NCBI GenBank assembly: GCA_028554755.1 | Contig: JAPTOF010000021.1 | Location: forward strand, 3,459,501-3,523,500 | Length of the DNA: 64,000 nt | Origin: Cordia subcordata | Taxonomy: Eukaryota; Streptophyta; Magnoliopsida; Boraginales; Cordiaceae | Reading direction: 5' to 3' | Part shown: piece by piece, positions 1 to 12,405 of the stretch | How positions within the stretch are numbered: the stretch's first letter is position 1 | Layout of the letters: the number at the start of each line of letters is the position of its first letter | Notes under the pieces: generated by a model | The model's database searches: none | Told to the model about the DNA's origin: nothing | The model's input: only the letters and a program-made list of their open reading frames with translations | Made by a program: the position numbers and the translations under genes

Positions 1-3000
1 TCGGCACCTGGCTGTCCGAGCCTGCCGCCATCAGCGAAGCCGTTGAAACTGCCGTCAAGGTTGTATATCATCAATAGAATTACATACATACCCTATATTT
101 GTGTTGAGGTACTCGTAAATACATGCATATGTTAATACATGCGTATTTTAATAAATAATAAATGCGCATCCATTTTTTCTTTTCTCAAATTTGTCGAGAT
201 AAATAATATAATATATGAACGAATAAGCAAAGGATAAAATTAAAATACAGAATTGAGATAATAATATTTTATTGCTCTAAGTTGTGTTAACTGTACATTA
301 GACCGGTACAACTTATTTAGGACACTTATATGAGCTGAACCATAATTACGTTTAGTATTGACTGAATCTAATTGATTGTATGACTTAGGAATGTTATTAA
401 TCAGATCTATAATTAATACACAATCAAATAAAGATAATATATATAGCCTCAGACTCGAGGTATATAGTACACGGTCTTGATTTTTGAGTTTGAAAGTCTA
501 AGGGCTATTTGGAATTTTTTTTAAGTATTTTTTTTTTAAAAAAATTATATTAAATTTGTGATAACTATTCTAAAAAAAGTTGAAACTTTAAAAAAACTTC
601 AAATACAATTTGTTTAAAAGCAAAATTCTTAACTTCTAAAAAAAATTTATTTTTAAAAAATTATTAAAAAATGTTTTTCAAATAAGTCAATCCAAACAAG
701 CTCTAAGTTTTGAAGTTGAATCAGAGGATGAGTGTTAGTAGTTAAACTTGATTTGGACTGTCCTAGTTAGATCTGGATTTGTTTAGTTAGATATTTATAT
801 CAGTTCAGTCTATATAATTTTTAATTTTTGGGGGCAAAATATTTCTAAATTCAAATGTATATGTACTCTATAAATAGGACATGCTAGCTTATGTGTAGAT
901 ATCACACACGCACTAGGTTTGTGTCCGCAAGCTGATCAGCTGAGGGCAGTAACTGCACTTAAAGCATTTCCGCTTGCTACATCTATCAATAGAGACTCAT
1001 TTGTCAAGGAATCTGCAAATATGTTGGGCATGTTGGAATTAGGCAAATTTAAGAAACCTTTTGCAGAAATTTATACGGTCTTAAAGTGTATCATATTCCC
1101 CTTGTTTGCTAATAAATATGTAGCGAGAGTGTTAGAGGGTGTTTAGTGGTGCATATTTGGGGCTTATAAGCAGGAAATACTAAAAAGCATGTGAGAGGGT
1201 ACTTTCTCTAAAAGCTTATAAGCTCATAAATAAGCAAAGCTAAACACCCTGTTAGTCAGTTTTGCAATAAAAATTTTTAAAATTGTCTGATTGGCTGTTT
1301 GTTTTTTCATTTGTAGAACAAGTTCTGTAATTCAGTTTAGAAAAATAAAGTGTAGATGCAACGTGTAAAGCAAAATAAATATCTCTCTAACAGTTTAAGT
1401 GCTTAGGCCGGTATACTACATGAATAATTAATTAATTTAGTTAATTAAGTGTAAAATGCACTTTACTTACCTATGATTTGTCTAATTATTAGTTGTTACT
1501 CTTTTGTGTTTTAAGACTTATCACATTATTTTTGCGTATTTTTTAAAAAATGTCACATAGTATCCTACCTTGGCGCTTTCATTTAAATTAACTTATTGTG
1601 CATCACAAAAGTTTTGTTGTTTTTTGAGCATTAAAACTTGTAATGTGTTGTGTATTTTCATAAAAACACCCTTACTTTTAGCTAATGACTATTAGTTAAG
1701 AAAAAAGAGGTGATTGTACAACATTTCAAAAATTACAGGCTATAGTGTAGTAATTTTTGAAAACATAATGAGTAATAAGCTAATTAAACAAATCATAAAA
1801 GGTCATCAGTTAATTAGAGATCACAGGGGTTAACATGTTACTTTTGAAAGCATAGGAATTCTATTTTCTTTAATGGGGTTAATGTGGTATATTTTAAAAT
1901 ATAAAAGAATAATCAGCTAATTATACAAACCATGAAGATAATATGCATTTTATCCATTAATTAGTAAACAATGTTCATCTAACCACTTTTGCTTGCCCTG
2001 CAGGTTGGATATCGTCATATTGATTGTTCTCCATTCTATGGCAACGAGAAAGAGGTAGACGATCTTGAAAATCCTATTTCCACTGTTACCAGCATAAGAA
2101 AAATGATCATTGACATTAAAGGGTAAATTTCATAATAAGTCCTTATTATTTCTCTATTTTTTCAAAGTAGTCCCTATTATTTTAAAATGTTCAAATTAGT
2201 CCTTAATGTTTCACAAATATAGTCAAATTAATTCTTATTATTTAAAAAAAATTTATATTATTCCCAATATTTCACAAAATTAGTCAAACTAGTCCCCATT
2301 ATTTGAAAAGAATTCATACTAGTCCCCAATATTTTACAAACTTATTTAAGTTAGTCCCTGTTTTAAGAAAAAATGAATAAAAAAGATTGGAACTAATTTT
2401 ATTTTATTTTATTTATTCTTAGTTGATTATAATACCTTGAATTTTTGTACTGTGAATTTCATTATAGAATAATTTTTAGACAATAAAAGTTCTTAATTTT
2501 CATTAAAAAATTTTAATCAGATGTCTAATGTGTCTTATAAAAGTTCACAACAAATCCAAATATGCAAAGAATGCAATAACTATCATCCAAAATGTTAAAT
2601 TCCTACTGTTTTTTTCTTTTTGGCTAGGAATTCTTGCTTAAAAAAATAGATAATTGGATTTCGTTTTATAGGACAAAGGGTAAGATTGTCAATTGCTTTT
2701 ATTTTTGAGGTCATTTGGGACATTTTCGTCAAAACTAACATCCATTCTAATTGTAGGGACTAATCTGACCATAATAATTAAACATTAGGGATTTGTATGA
2801 ATTATTTGAAATAATAGGGATTAAAATTAAAAAATATGTAAACATTAGGGATTTATTTGAATTTAACTCTAACTGCAGGGACTAATTTGACTATAATAAG
2901 TAAACATTGAGGACTTGTATGAATTATTTGTAACAATAGGGGACTAAAATGAAAAAAAGTGTTAACAGTAGAGACTTATTTGAATTTAACTCGACATTAA

Positions 3001-6000
3001 ATTTGCATGTTGTTAGTGCCTTCACTATGTTCCTTCTTGAAAAAGAACTCTCTGAAGTACTTATCATCATTCTGCTAACGTTTCATTAAATCGTAATGAA
3101 AGAAGTCCAATCTTAAAGGTGCCTAAAAAAGTCCCATGAATATTTGACATGTCAAAAGATGTTTATATTATAAAATAACTTAAATATAATGTGGTATAAG
3201 ATAACTTGAATAATAAAATCTTTTTCTATTACAATATAATATCACTCTTGTTTCTCTCTTCTTTTCTCTACTACTTCTGTTCTCTACTACTTTTCTCTAA
3301 TACTTCTTGTATATACTACTTCTTTCTCTTCTTCTTCTTCATCCCAAGCTTCTACTATCCCAACTCCTTTTATAGCAAAAATTGAAGAGACAATGCATTA
3401 AATGGGAGGATATGCATATCTCTAAATTTTTCAAACTTTGCATGCTATAACAAATTCCTAAGCACTTATAGCATCAATTGTTGACTTATTAGCAAAAGTA
3501 AATTTTGCAATTGTGAATGTCCATTTCACAACACTCCCCCTTGGACATTCATCACAAGAATATGCCTCGTTCAAATCTTACTAGGAAAAACCCAGTGGGA
3601 AAAAATCTAGTAAAAGAAAATAGTACAATATTCTTGTTATACGCTTTATACTGCCTCATTAAAAACATTGCCAGGAAAACCCAGTAGGACAAAACCTAGG
3701 CTAAGGGAAAAAGAGTAAAACGCGCATAATACTCCCCCTCACGAAGGCAATCAGGAGCAATCTCTGAGTCGTCGCATGCTGATCTTTTGTACCAATTTCA
3801 CCAATGTTGTTGCGAGTAACGTTTTTGTAAACAAGTCTGCTAAATTCTCACTTGAGCGAATTTGACAAGCATCGATCTCACCTTTCTTTTGGAGTTCATG
3901 TGTAAAGAAGAACTTGGTTGAGATATGCTTGGTTCTGTCACCTTTGATATAGCCTCCTTTAACTTGAGCAATACATGCAATATTATCTTTATATAGTATA
4001 GTAGGTCCTCTTTTGCTATCTGAAATGTTGCATTCTCTTTCAATAAGTTGAGTTAAAGACCTTAACTATATACATTCTCTGCTCGCCTCATATAGTGCAA
4101 GTATTTCAGCATGATTTGAGGAAGTGGCGGCAATAGTTTGTTTCGTTGAGCGCCAGGAAATAGTTGTACCACCATTTGTGAAGAGATATCCAGTTTGAGA
4201 TCATCCTTTATACGGGTCAGATAAATATCCAGCATCTGCATATCCTATTAATGCAAGATGTGTATGCTTTGAATATAATAAGCCCATATCAATTGTTCCA
4301 CGAAGATAACGAAATACATGTTTAATACCGGCCCAATGTCTTCGTGTTGGTGTAGCACTAAATCTTGCTAATAAATTTATAGAAAATACAATATCTGGAT
4401 GTGTATTGTTAGCAAGATACATCAAAGCACCAATTTCACTAAGATACGGTACTTCAGGGCCAAGTATTTTTTCATTATCTTCTCAAGGACGAAAAGGGTC
4501 CTTTTTGATATCAAGAGATCGAACAACCATTGGGGTACTCAATGGATGAGATTTGTCCATATGAAATCTCTTCAAAACTTTTTCAGTATAAGTCTTTTTG
4601 TGGACTAAAATTCCACTTGACAAATGCTCAATCTGAAGGCCGAGACAAAATTTAGTTTTTCCTAGATCTTTCATCTCAAATTATTTACATAAATATACAA
4701 CTGCTGCTTTAAGCTCTTCAATAGTCCCTATGATGTTTAAATCATCAACATATACAGCAATAATAACAAACCCTTTTCCTGATCTCTTGATAAAAACACA
4801 TGGGCTAATGGGACTATTAACATATCATTCCTTTATGAGGTATGTACTTAGACGATTGTACCACATTCGTCCAGATTGTTTCAATCTATATAAGGATCTT
4901 TGCAATTTAATGAAGTACATCTCCCAAGGTTTTGATCTATGTGCTTTAGGCATATTTAGTCTTTCAGGGACTTTCATATAAATATCACTATCAAGTGACC
5001 TATACAAATATGCTGTCACTACATCTATGAGGTGCATATGAAGTCCTTCACAAATTGCTAGGTTGATTAAGTATTTGAATGTAATTGCGTCCACCACAGG
5101 AGAATATGTCTCCTCATAATCAATTCCAGGCCTTTGTGAAAAATCTTGTGCTATAAGTCGTACTTTATATCTTACAATTTTATTGTTTTCATTTCGTTTT
5201 CGCACGAATACCCACTTGTAGCCTACAGGCCTTACATTTTGAGGCATTTGACTGATAGGTCCAAAAACTTTACGCTTTGTAAGAGAATTTAATTCAGTCT
5301 CTATTGCGTCTTTCCATTTAAGCCACTCATTTCTATGTCGACATTCCTGGACGGACTTTGGTTCATAATCCTCACTTTCTATCATCAATTCAGTTATTAC
5401 TGCATATGAGAATTTTTCATCAACAACAATTTCGTTTTGGCTGCACCTTTTTCCCGTAGAGATATAATTAATTGAGATTTCTTCATTTTCAATATTGTCG
5501 CTATTTTTCTCACACTTGGGTACTTGATTCTCTACCGTTGTTGCCTTTCTAGTAGTTTTTGCGACATCTACAGGATCGTTAAGAACCTAAAAAATGCCAA
5601 CTTGCTTACTCAGCTTCCTCTTTTTTCGAGGATTTTTATCTTTGGAGCCAACTGGTCTACCACGTTTTTGACGTGCAGTAGACTCATTTGCTAGGGTATT
5701 AGATTGCTCTTCTAAAATATCAATTCTAGCAGGAGCATTTCGAGCTGGAACGTGTGACTTAGTTACTCTCTTTGTATTAGTAAATGCATTTGACAATTGA
5801 TGAGCAATCCTTTGTAGATGAATAATTTTCTGAATTTCTTGTTCAGATATATTTATGCGAGGATCAAAATGAGTCATAGATGGTGCATTCCATGTAATTT
5901 CTTTCTTTTCCAGCTTTTGTTTTTCTCCCCCTAATGCTGGGAATACTGTTTCGTCAAACTAGCAATTAGCAAAACGTGCTGTAAAAAGATCTCCAGTTAA

Positions 6001-9000
6001 AGGTTCAAGATATTTAATGATTGATGGAGATTCAAAACCAACATATATTCCCAGTCTTCTTTGTGGTCCCATTTTTGTGCGTTGTAGTGGAGCAATTGGA
6101 ACATATACTGCACAATCAAATATTTTTAAATAGGATATATTTGGTTCTTGACCAGAAACCAATTGTAAAGGGGAATATTTATGATAAGCAGTTGACCTTA
6201 TTCGAACCAGTGCTGCAGCATGCAATATGGCATGTCCCCAAGCAGAACTAGGCAACTTAGTTCTCATAAGTAGTGGTCTAGCGATTAGCTGTAGACGTTT
6301 AATGAAAGATTCTATTAAACCATTTTGAGTATGTGTATGAGCCACAGGATGCTCAACTATAATCCCAATAGATGTACAATAATCATTAACAGATTGGGAT
6401 GTAAATTCTCCTGCATTATTAAGACGAATTTTCTTAATTATATAATCCGGAAATTGTGCACGTAGGTGGATTATTTGTGCAAGGAGTCTTGCAAATGCCA
6501 CATTTCGAGTGGATAATAAAGAGACATGTGACCAACGTGTGGAGGCATCTATTAATACCATAAAGTATTGAAATGGTCCACATGCTGGAAAAATAAGCCC
6601 ACATATGTCCCCTTGAATTCGTTCTAGGAATGTAGGATTTTCAGCATCAATTTTAGTTGGGGATGGCCTTATAATCAATTTCCCTTGGGCACAAGCAATA
6701 CATGAAAATACATTTGATAAGAGTACTTTTTGACTCTTTAATGAGTGCCCTTGTGAATTTTTAATAATTGGTCTGATCATTATTGCGCCTGGATATCCAA
6801 GGCGATCATGCCAACGAGTAAAACTCTTTGGATCAATTATCTTCTGGTTTATCACAGCATGTGATTCCACAGGATTGATATAAGTACAATATAATCTAGA
6901 AGATAATGCTGGCAATTTTTCTAATATAGGCTTTTTGTCAGATATAAGCGATGTGATATAGAGATATTCTTTATTGCCTTCCTTCGTAGTTTCAATATGA
7001 TAACTATTTTCTCTTATATATTTAAAACTGAGGAGATTCCTTTGTAATCTACTTGAGTATAAAGTATCACTTATTATCATTTTTGTTCCTTTAGGAAACA
7101 AAACACAAGCTCTACCTGAGCCTTCAATTAATTTTACAGAACCAGCTATTGTATTGACATTTGCATCAGCTAATTTCAACAAGGAGAAATACTTCTTATT
7201 CTTGAAAATAGTATGTGTTGTAGCACTATCAGCCAAATATATTTCTCCATCATTGATATAATGCAAATCCATCTTTCGAAATTTTTACAGGATCGTGCAC
7301 CTTTTAATAATTTGCAGAACTCCTCGTCGGCAGAGATTCGTGCTGATAACGTGTTATAAAATAACTTAAATATAATGTGGTATAAGATAACTTGAATAAT
7401 AAAATCTTTTTCTATTATAATATAATATCACTCTTGTTTCTTTCTTTTTTTCTCTACTACTTCTATTCTCTACTACTTCTTTTCTCTAATACTTCTTTCT
7501 CTTCTTCTTCTTCATCCCAAGTTTCCACCATCCCAACTCCTTTTATAGCAAAAATTGAGGAGACAAAGCATTAAATGGGAGGATATGCATATCTCTAAAT
7601 TTTTCAAACTTTGCATGCTATAACAAATTCCTAAGCACTTATAGCATCAATTATTGACTTATTAGCAAAAGTAAATTTTGCAAGTTGTGAATGTCCATTT
7701 CAGAACAGTTTGCAAATATCACTTCTTGGATAAAAGTGGATATGTCAGGATTGATGAATTACTACAATTCTCATGAATACAATAGTGAATACTTGTGTGG
7801 TTTTGCTAAAAGTGGATATGTCAGGATTGATGAATTACTACAATTCTCATGAATACAATAGTGAATACTTGTGTGGTTTTGCTAACTAAAGGACATTAAT
7901 GGAAACTTCAAATAGATTCTTGGGATTGAATTTTATATACATAGTAGGCAAAATACATGTTAATTTAGGAACATGCATAGACGAAGATTGACAGGAAATT
8001 AAGAACACAAAAGATTTACTATTGAAAACTTACAAATATAAAGTTGGAATTTCAAAAATAAAATTGTGAATAAGTTGAATATTATTTATGTATAAATTCA
8101 AATACAGCAATACAATAAAATAAAAAATGCATAAATTAAATAATTAAATTGAGACTCAATTTGATCGATCTCCTTAAGGGATTTATGCCTCCACAATGGT
8201 GCTAATGACTTTGTGGCATATCCCTCTCAAGATGCAACAATTTTACTTCTCGCTTAGATAGCACTCTAGAGAGAAAGCTTGTGAACTGGATACATTTGTT
8301 CGAATAGGCTTCTTTTAAAAATAGTTTTTTTAACAACTTTCAAAAAAGTGGTTTCTGGAGAAGCTAAAAATTGTTGGTTTTCTAAAAAAGTTTCTTTTGA
8401 GATTTTTTTTTTTCAGAGTTTCAATTTTTTAGAAAGTCAAGCCAAATAATTATTGCAAAAAGAATATTTTTTAATTATTTTTTAAAAAAATAGCCAAGTC
8501 AAACAAGCCCTTAACCACTTGAACTACTCCAAAACTTTTAATTGATTGAATTTAATTGGAATTCTTAAAACTTTAGTCCATGATTGGACCTTGCTAGAGT
8601 AATTATAACATATTAGTGTAATAGTTTTTTTACATTTAAAAAAATTATTTGATAATTTAGTATCTATCTCGGGAAAAAAATTTCTAGCTCCGCCATTGAT
8701 TATGCAACTAGTACGAGACCCTGTGTGATGCACAACTTTCAATATTAATTTGGTAATATCAAATTTTCTATAGTTACTCAAAAATTATTATTTGAATTAA
8801 TTTATGAAATATGGTTTAAATTATACATCTAATAATAAATATAATCAAAGTATTAATAATATTAATATTAAAAATTACACTTTAAATTAAAAATAATAAA
8901 AATAATAATTTAACTTAATAGTGTATATTAGAAATGTTTTTTAGCTTTTCGATGAAATCAAAATTTTTATTCACTTTGTATATAAGGATCCTAAAAATTA

Positions 9001-11279
9001 TATACATAATAATACATATAATGATAAATAAAGGTAAAATATGCCATCTTAGCATAGAGTGATGAATCAAATAATGCAAGATGGCCCAAGAATTTCTGAA
9101 AAGAAATTTTGAAGTGATTAGCTTTAATATATAGATGTTCTGTCAACTCATTTTAGATGAGAAACAACCTGATATTTCACCTGACACCTTTTAATGTTTT
9201 GGACTTCTGCATGCAATTCTGCAAATACACTAAGTTGTGATTTCTACTGTTTTTTCATTTCTTTTTCCAGATTGGTCTAGTTTTGAATAAGCTGATTGCA
9301 GATGGCGTGGTGAGGAGGGAGGATATGTTCATTACCTCTAAACTTTGGTAATTATGTTAATTAGCAGAACAAAAATGTTCTGGAACTGCTATGTTGATTC
9401 AGGGTTATTGTAAGTCTTCAATTCGGGTGAAGTCAATAAAATTTTAACTTTTATTGTGAATATTCTCTAATTTATTTATTGGCATTATTTCATGCTGGCC
9501 TGACGTGGCTGCAAAGGTTATATCTTTCCAGTTTAAATTTAGGCCTTATGTATACATGTATGTCGATCTATTTATATCACAAACATAAATGACTATCGAA
9601 GAACATATATCACAAACATAAATGACTATCCAAGAATCCCTATTTCCTTTTCTCTTTTTATCTTCTTTTTTTTTTTTGGGCTGAGTACAAGGATTGAATT
9701 CTTCTGTGTCCTACAGGAATACTAATCATGCACCAGAAGATGTAGCCGCGGCATTAAACCAGACTCTACTAGACTTACAGATTGACTATGTTGATCTGTA
9801 CCTTGTATGTATATTCGCGTAAAAATATTACCTTTAATCAGTAGTATTAGCGTAGTAGTTATTATTTCAAGTTTCTGGCATATTATCTCCGGAAAGCTAT
9901 TGTATTAAAGCTTCAATTGGAAAAAATCCCTGCTCATATCTCCGTGATCCTAAAATGCTTCCAAGTTTGTGGTATATTTATTATCTCAAGTACTATAAAC
10001 TGAACTGTTTTATTTGGTAAAGATTCATTGGCCTGTCCGGTTGGAAAAGGGGACTGTCGGCTTCGGGAATCGTAAGGGCCTTATGCCAACAGACATACCC
10101 ACAACATGGAGAGCCATGGAAGCGGTGTTTGATTGTGGTAAGGCCCAAGCTATTGGAGTTAGCAATTTTTCTACAAAAAAACTGCAGGACTTGTTGGATA
10201 TTGCTCGTGTTCCTCCTGCCGTTAACCAGGTGGAGTGTCATACTTCATGGCAGCAGCACAAACTGAGGGAATATTGCAAATCCAAGGGAATTCACTTATC
10301 TGTGAGTTCACAATCTCAGTTCTTTCACCTAAACTGTTATGCACCTAGATTCTTCAATAAGAGGCGGGGAAAACCCTGTTTGGATGAGAGTATCTTAAAC
10401 TTTTGCTACTTATTTTTTGGGTTAATTCCTCATTTGATCCGCGAACTATAACATTTGGGACAATCTAGTTCCTGAACTATCAGAATTTGTCTTCTAATTC
10501 TTGAACTATTAGCAATTGGACAACGCAAATCCATTGAATGAATTCTGTCCAAAAACTAGTAGAAAATTGTAAGAGAAAGGCACATGACAATGGGAACATG
10601 AAAAGTTTTTTTGGCACCATTAGTTTTCGGATAGAATGTGTAAAATGGGCTAACATTGTCCAATTCTTAATAGTTTAAGGAATAGCACGTACATCTTGAT
10701 AGTTTAAGAACCAAATTGTTTCAAGTGATATCTTTCAGGACATAGGAAGAATTAGCCGCCATTTTTTTCTCTCAATTATGTGCAATCACTAATCAATTAA
10801 TTATTTTATTTATTTATTATCTTCAACAGGCATATTCGCCATTGGGTTCTCCAGGCACAACATTCCTGAAGGGTAATATCCTCGAGCATCCAGTTCTAGT
10901 TTTGATTTCAAAGAAGTTGGGGAAATCTCCAGCACAAGTTGCACTTCGCTGGGTTTTGCAGAAGGGTCATAGTATACTTCCCAAGAGCACAAGTGAATCA
11001 AGGATAAAGGAGAATATCGATGTCTTTGATTGGTCTATACCAGATGAATATCTCTCCAAGTTCTCTGAAATTGAGCAGGCAAGTTCTCATGTGCGTATTC
11101 TAGTGTTGAAACAATGAAAAATTGGAAAATTATAATTAATAAATACTGGGTTCATTTAGCATAACCCTAACCTCAGGTTTCAAACTTTGCAGTCGAAGAT
11201 TTGGAGAGGTGATTTCTTTGTGCATAAGACGTTAGGCCACTACAAAACACTTGAAGAGCTCTGGGATGGTGAAATTTGA
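1..11279 (+). CDS. Aldo-keto reductase gene 1 (AKR4C-like), 5' partial
   Basis: NADPH-dependent aldo-keto reductase that reduces small aldehydes and ketones. Exons by splice signals and homology to gene 3: 1-59 (partial), 2004-2054, 9271-9347, 9717-9804, 10023-10301, 10830-11078, 11193-11279 (stop TGA), giving 296 visible codons with no break. The family tetrad is present: Asp in YRHID, Tyr in [10 protein letters not shown], Lys in ITSKLW, His in IHWPVR. The LPKST..RIK NADPH-binding signature lies in exon 6. Unusual points: SPF replaces ARV next to the catalytic Tyr; THR replaces Pro in VECHTSW; exon 5 has one codon more than in gene 3; the last intron starts with GC; and intron 2 is 7.2 kb because of two transposon insertions. 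About 23 N-terminal residues lie outside the window. It may be expressed, but the large intron could reduce splicing. Family call is firm; substrate is not known. Confidence 0.9.
502..703. mobile_element. Tourist/PIF-Harbinger-like MITE in AKR gene 1 intron 1
   Basis: A 202-bp AT-rich element starting GGGCTATTTGG and ending CAATCCAAACAAGCTC. It is flanked by the 3-bp duplication TAA (499-501 and 704-706), the usual target size for PIF/Harbinger MITEs. It belongs to the same family as copies at 26593-26822 and 39105-39342. Confidence 0.75.
704..2003. other. Rest of intron 1 of AKR gene 1
   Basis: AT-rich intron sequence. A 75-codon open frame at 919-1146 has no family resemblance I recognise and is not supported as a gene. 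No other structured feature was seen. Confidence 0.6.
2121..2992. mobile_element. Fold-back MITE, probably Mutator-like, in AKR gene 1 intron 2
   Basis: An 872-bp element whose two halves are imperfect inverted repeats built from alternating 'agtcc...tatt' and 'aata..ggact' units. It starts GGGTAAATTTCATAATAAG and ends with the complementary AATTTAACTC. A 9-bp direct repeat, GACATTAAA, flanks it at 2112-2120 and 2993-3001, the target size typical of Mutator-like elements. The paralogous intron of gene 2 (about 23030-23050) reads straight through the site without the element. Confidence 0.75.
3166..3533 (-). repeat. 3' LTR of the Copia element in gene 1 intron 2
   Basis: A 368-bp direct repeat of 7352-7707, nearly identical, ending TTTCACAACA on the plus strand. 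The outer dinucleotide is TA rather than the expected TG, a point change. Confidence 0.9.
3730..7272 (-). pseudogene. Copia pol remnant (protease end, integrase, RT, RNase H)
   Basis: Minus-strand polyprotein in pieces. 7272-5959 (437 codons): protease-like LADSATTHT near residue 15, the HHCC pre-integrase zinc motif (WHDRLGYP..., CIACAQGK), then the integrase core. The integrase keeps the first Asp (GDICG) and the Glu (NGLIES), but the second catalytic Asp is Asn (RLNNAGEF), so it should be inactive. 5877-5587: linker between integrase and RT. 5388-4825: RT palm start with [10 protein letters not shown] and the [10 protein letters not shown] motif. The YVDD active-site motif survives at about 4742-4753. 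Further fragments at 4674-4483, 4425-4201 and about 4200-3770 carry the rest of RT and RNase H, interrupted by at least four in-frame stops. No gag was found. Confidence 0.88.
7352..7707 (-). repeat. 5' LTR of the Copia element in gene 1 intron 2
   Basis: A 356-bp direct repeat of 3166-3533, starting TGTTATAAAATAAC and ending TTTCAGAACA on the plus strand. Confidence 0.9.
7732..7883. repeat. 76-bp perfect tandem duplication
   Basis: Two identical 76-bp units, 7732-7807 and 7808-7883, each starting AAAAGTGGATATGTCAGG and ending GTGTGGTTTTGCT. The sequence occurs once in the corresponding intron of gene 2. Confidence 0.95.
7884..9270. other. Rest of intron 2 of AKR gene 1
   Basis: AT-rich intron. 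About 8296-8512 resembles a degraded Tourist-like MITE: it ends AAGTCAAACAAGCCC, but the left end is eroded and no target duplication was found. No other structure was seen. Confidence 0.5.
10419..10757. mobile_element. TIR MITE in intron 5 of AKR gene 1
   Basis: A roughly 340-bp segment with terminal inverted repeats: it starts GGTTAATTCCTCATTTG and ends with the complementary AGGAAGAATTAGCC. Matching internal arms contain 'gaactat' and 'atagttta' units. It is absent from intron 5 of gene 3. I could not see a clean target duplication, so the superfamily is open. Confidence 0.6.
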
Positions 11280-11299
11280 TCAATGGTGAAATTTGATCA
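11266..11299. repeat. 17-bp tandem duplication across the AKR gene 1 stop codon
   Basis: ATGGTGAAATTTGATCA occurs at 11266-11282 and again at 11283-11299. The first copy holds the stop codon TGA (11277-11279), so the protein end is unchanged. Confidence 0.95.
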
Positions 11300-11511
11300 A
11301 TTGCATTTTAAGTGAATTTGTAAATTTGAGATTGATTTTGGTGCTTAATATTTCCGAATTAACTATGTCTGTAAGGCTAGTGGCGGAGAATTAATTTAGT
11401 CCATCAATTCTACGTTATGACATATAATTGGAATGAATGTGTGTTACGTATAATTGGAATGAATGTCCGTTAAATTGTTTCTATATTTTTCTATGATAAT
11501 AATAATAACAA

Positions 11512-12405
11512 GGGAAAAGGGTAATTTTAAAACTTAAACTTTACAAAATATAGAATTAAGGGCCTAAACTTTAAAAGTTTTAATAAAAGGATTTGAATTT
11601 ATGAAAAAGTAAGATTTTACACACTGTTAAATAACGATGCTGATTTTTCACTTACGTAGCATTTTATTTTATTTTTCTATCTTATGTGAATTTTCCCACA
11701 TGGCAATCTAACTCCTATGTGGCATATATATAGATGAACTTATAAATTCTAACCTATTATGTATATGTTCATATATATAAATTCTAAAATTTTTTTTTGT
11801 TGGCTATGAGAATATAAATTAATCTACATTTTTTTTCTTTTGCTTAATATAAATTCTTTTACATATTTAAAATTAAAAAAAATAAATTCGTTGTGCATTT
11901 CAGAATTTTATGATATTGTTTTAGAATCATGTCATTAATAATATTGATTTAAATAATTAGTTGTGCATTTTAAATTAATTGGTTTATTATAAAGTATTTA
12001 ATTTTTTATTTTTTAATATTTAAAAAGCATAATTAATTTAAAATTTGAAATTTAAATATGTACAAATTTTCATATATTAAGCAAAAAAAAATATAGATTA
12101 ATTTATATTCTCACAACTAACAAAAAAATTCATTAAATATATATGTGTAAATATACATAATAACTTAGAATTTTATAAGTTCGTATATGTATATGCTACG
12201 TAGGAGTTATATTACTATGTAGGAAAATCCACATAAGATAGAAAAATAAAATAAAATGCAATGTAAGTAAATAATTAACACCGTTACTTAACAATGTATA
12301 AAATCTCATTTTTCATAAGTTCAAACCCTTCTACTTAAACTTTTAATATTTAGGCCCATTTCATACTTTGTAAAGTTTAAGCCCTTAAACAACATAACCT
12401 TCCCT
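11512..12405. mobile_element. 894-bp fold-back transposon downstream of AKR gene 1
   Basis: Two long inverted arms of about 390 bp meet near 11960. Matching segments include the 'cttacgtagcattttatt' region on the left and its complement near 12240 on the right. Ends are GGGAAAAGGG and CCTTCCCT. The 8-bp direct repeat AATAACAA flanks it (11504-11511 and 12406-12413). The duplicated flank of block B at about 16370-16385 lacks the element. Target size fits hAT or a short Mutator-like duplication. Confidence 0.8.

Larger units (their letters stand above)
3166..7707 (-). mobile_element. Ty1/Copia LTR retrotransposon in AKR gene 1 intron 2
   Basis: A 4.5-kb Copia element on the minus strand with LTRs at both ends (3166-3533 and 7352-7707). 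The polypurine tract AAGGGGGAG (minus strand) adjoins the 3' LTR at about 3534-3545. Target duplication is GTTTA (3161-3165) and GTTTG (7708-7712), one mismatch. Gene 2 intron 2 has the empty site with GTTTG at about 23227. Only about 80 bp separates the 5' LTR from the protease-integrase frame, so the gag region is missing. The stretch following the 5' LTR (ACGTTATCAGCACGA on minus) is not the standard tRNA-Met primer site. Confidence 0.92.

Noticed and set aside
919..1146. 75-codon frame in AKR gene 1 intron 1
   Set aside because: No family resemblance, not present in the paralogous introns, and lies inside an intron.
7392..7574. 60-codon Phe/Ser-rich plus-strand frame
   Set aside because: Lies inside the Copia LTR in a CT-rich tract; low complexity.
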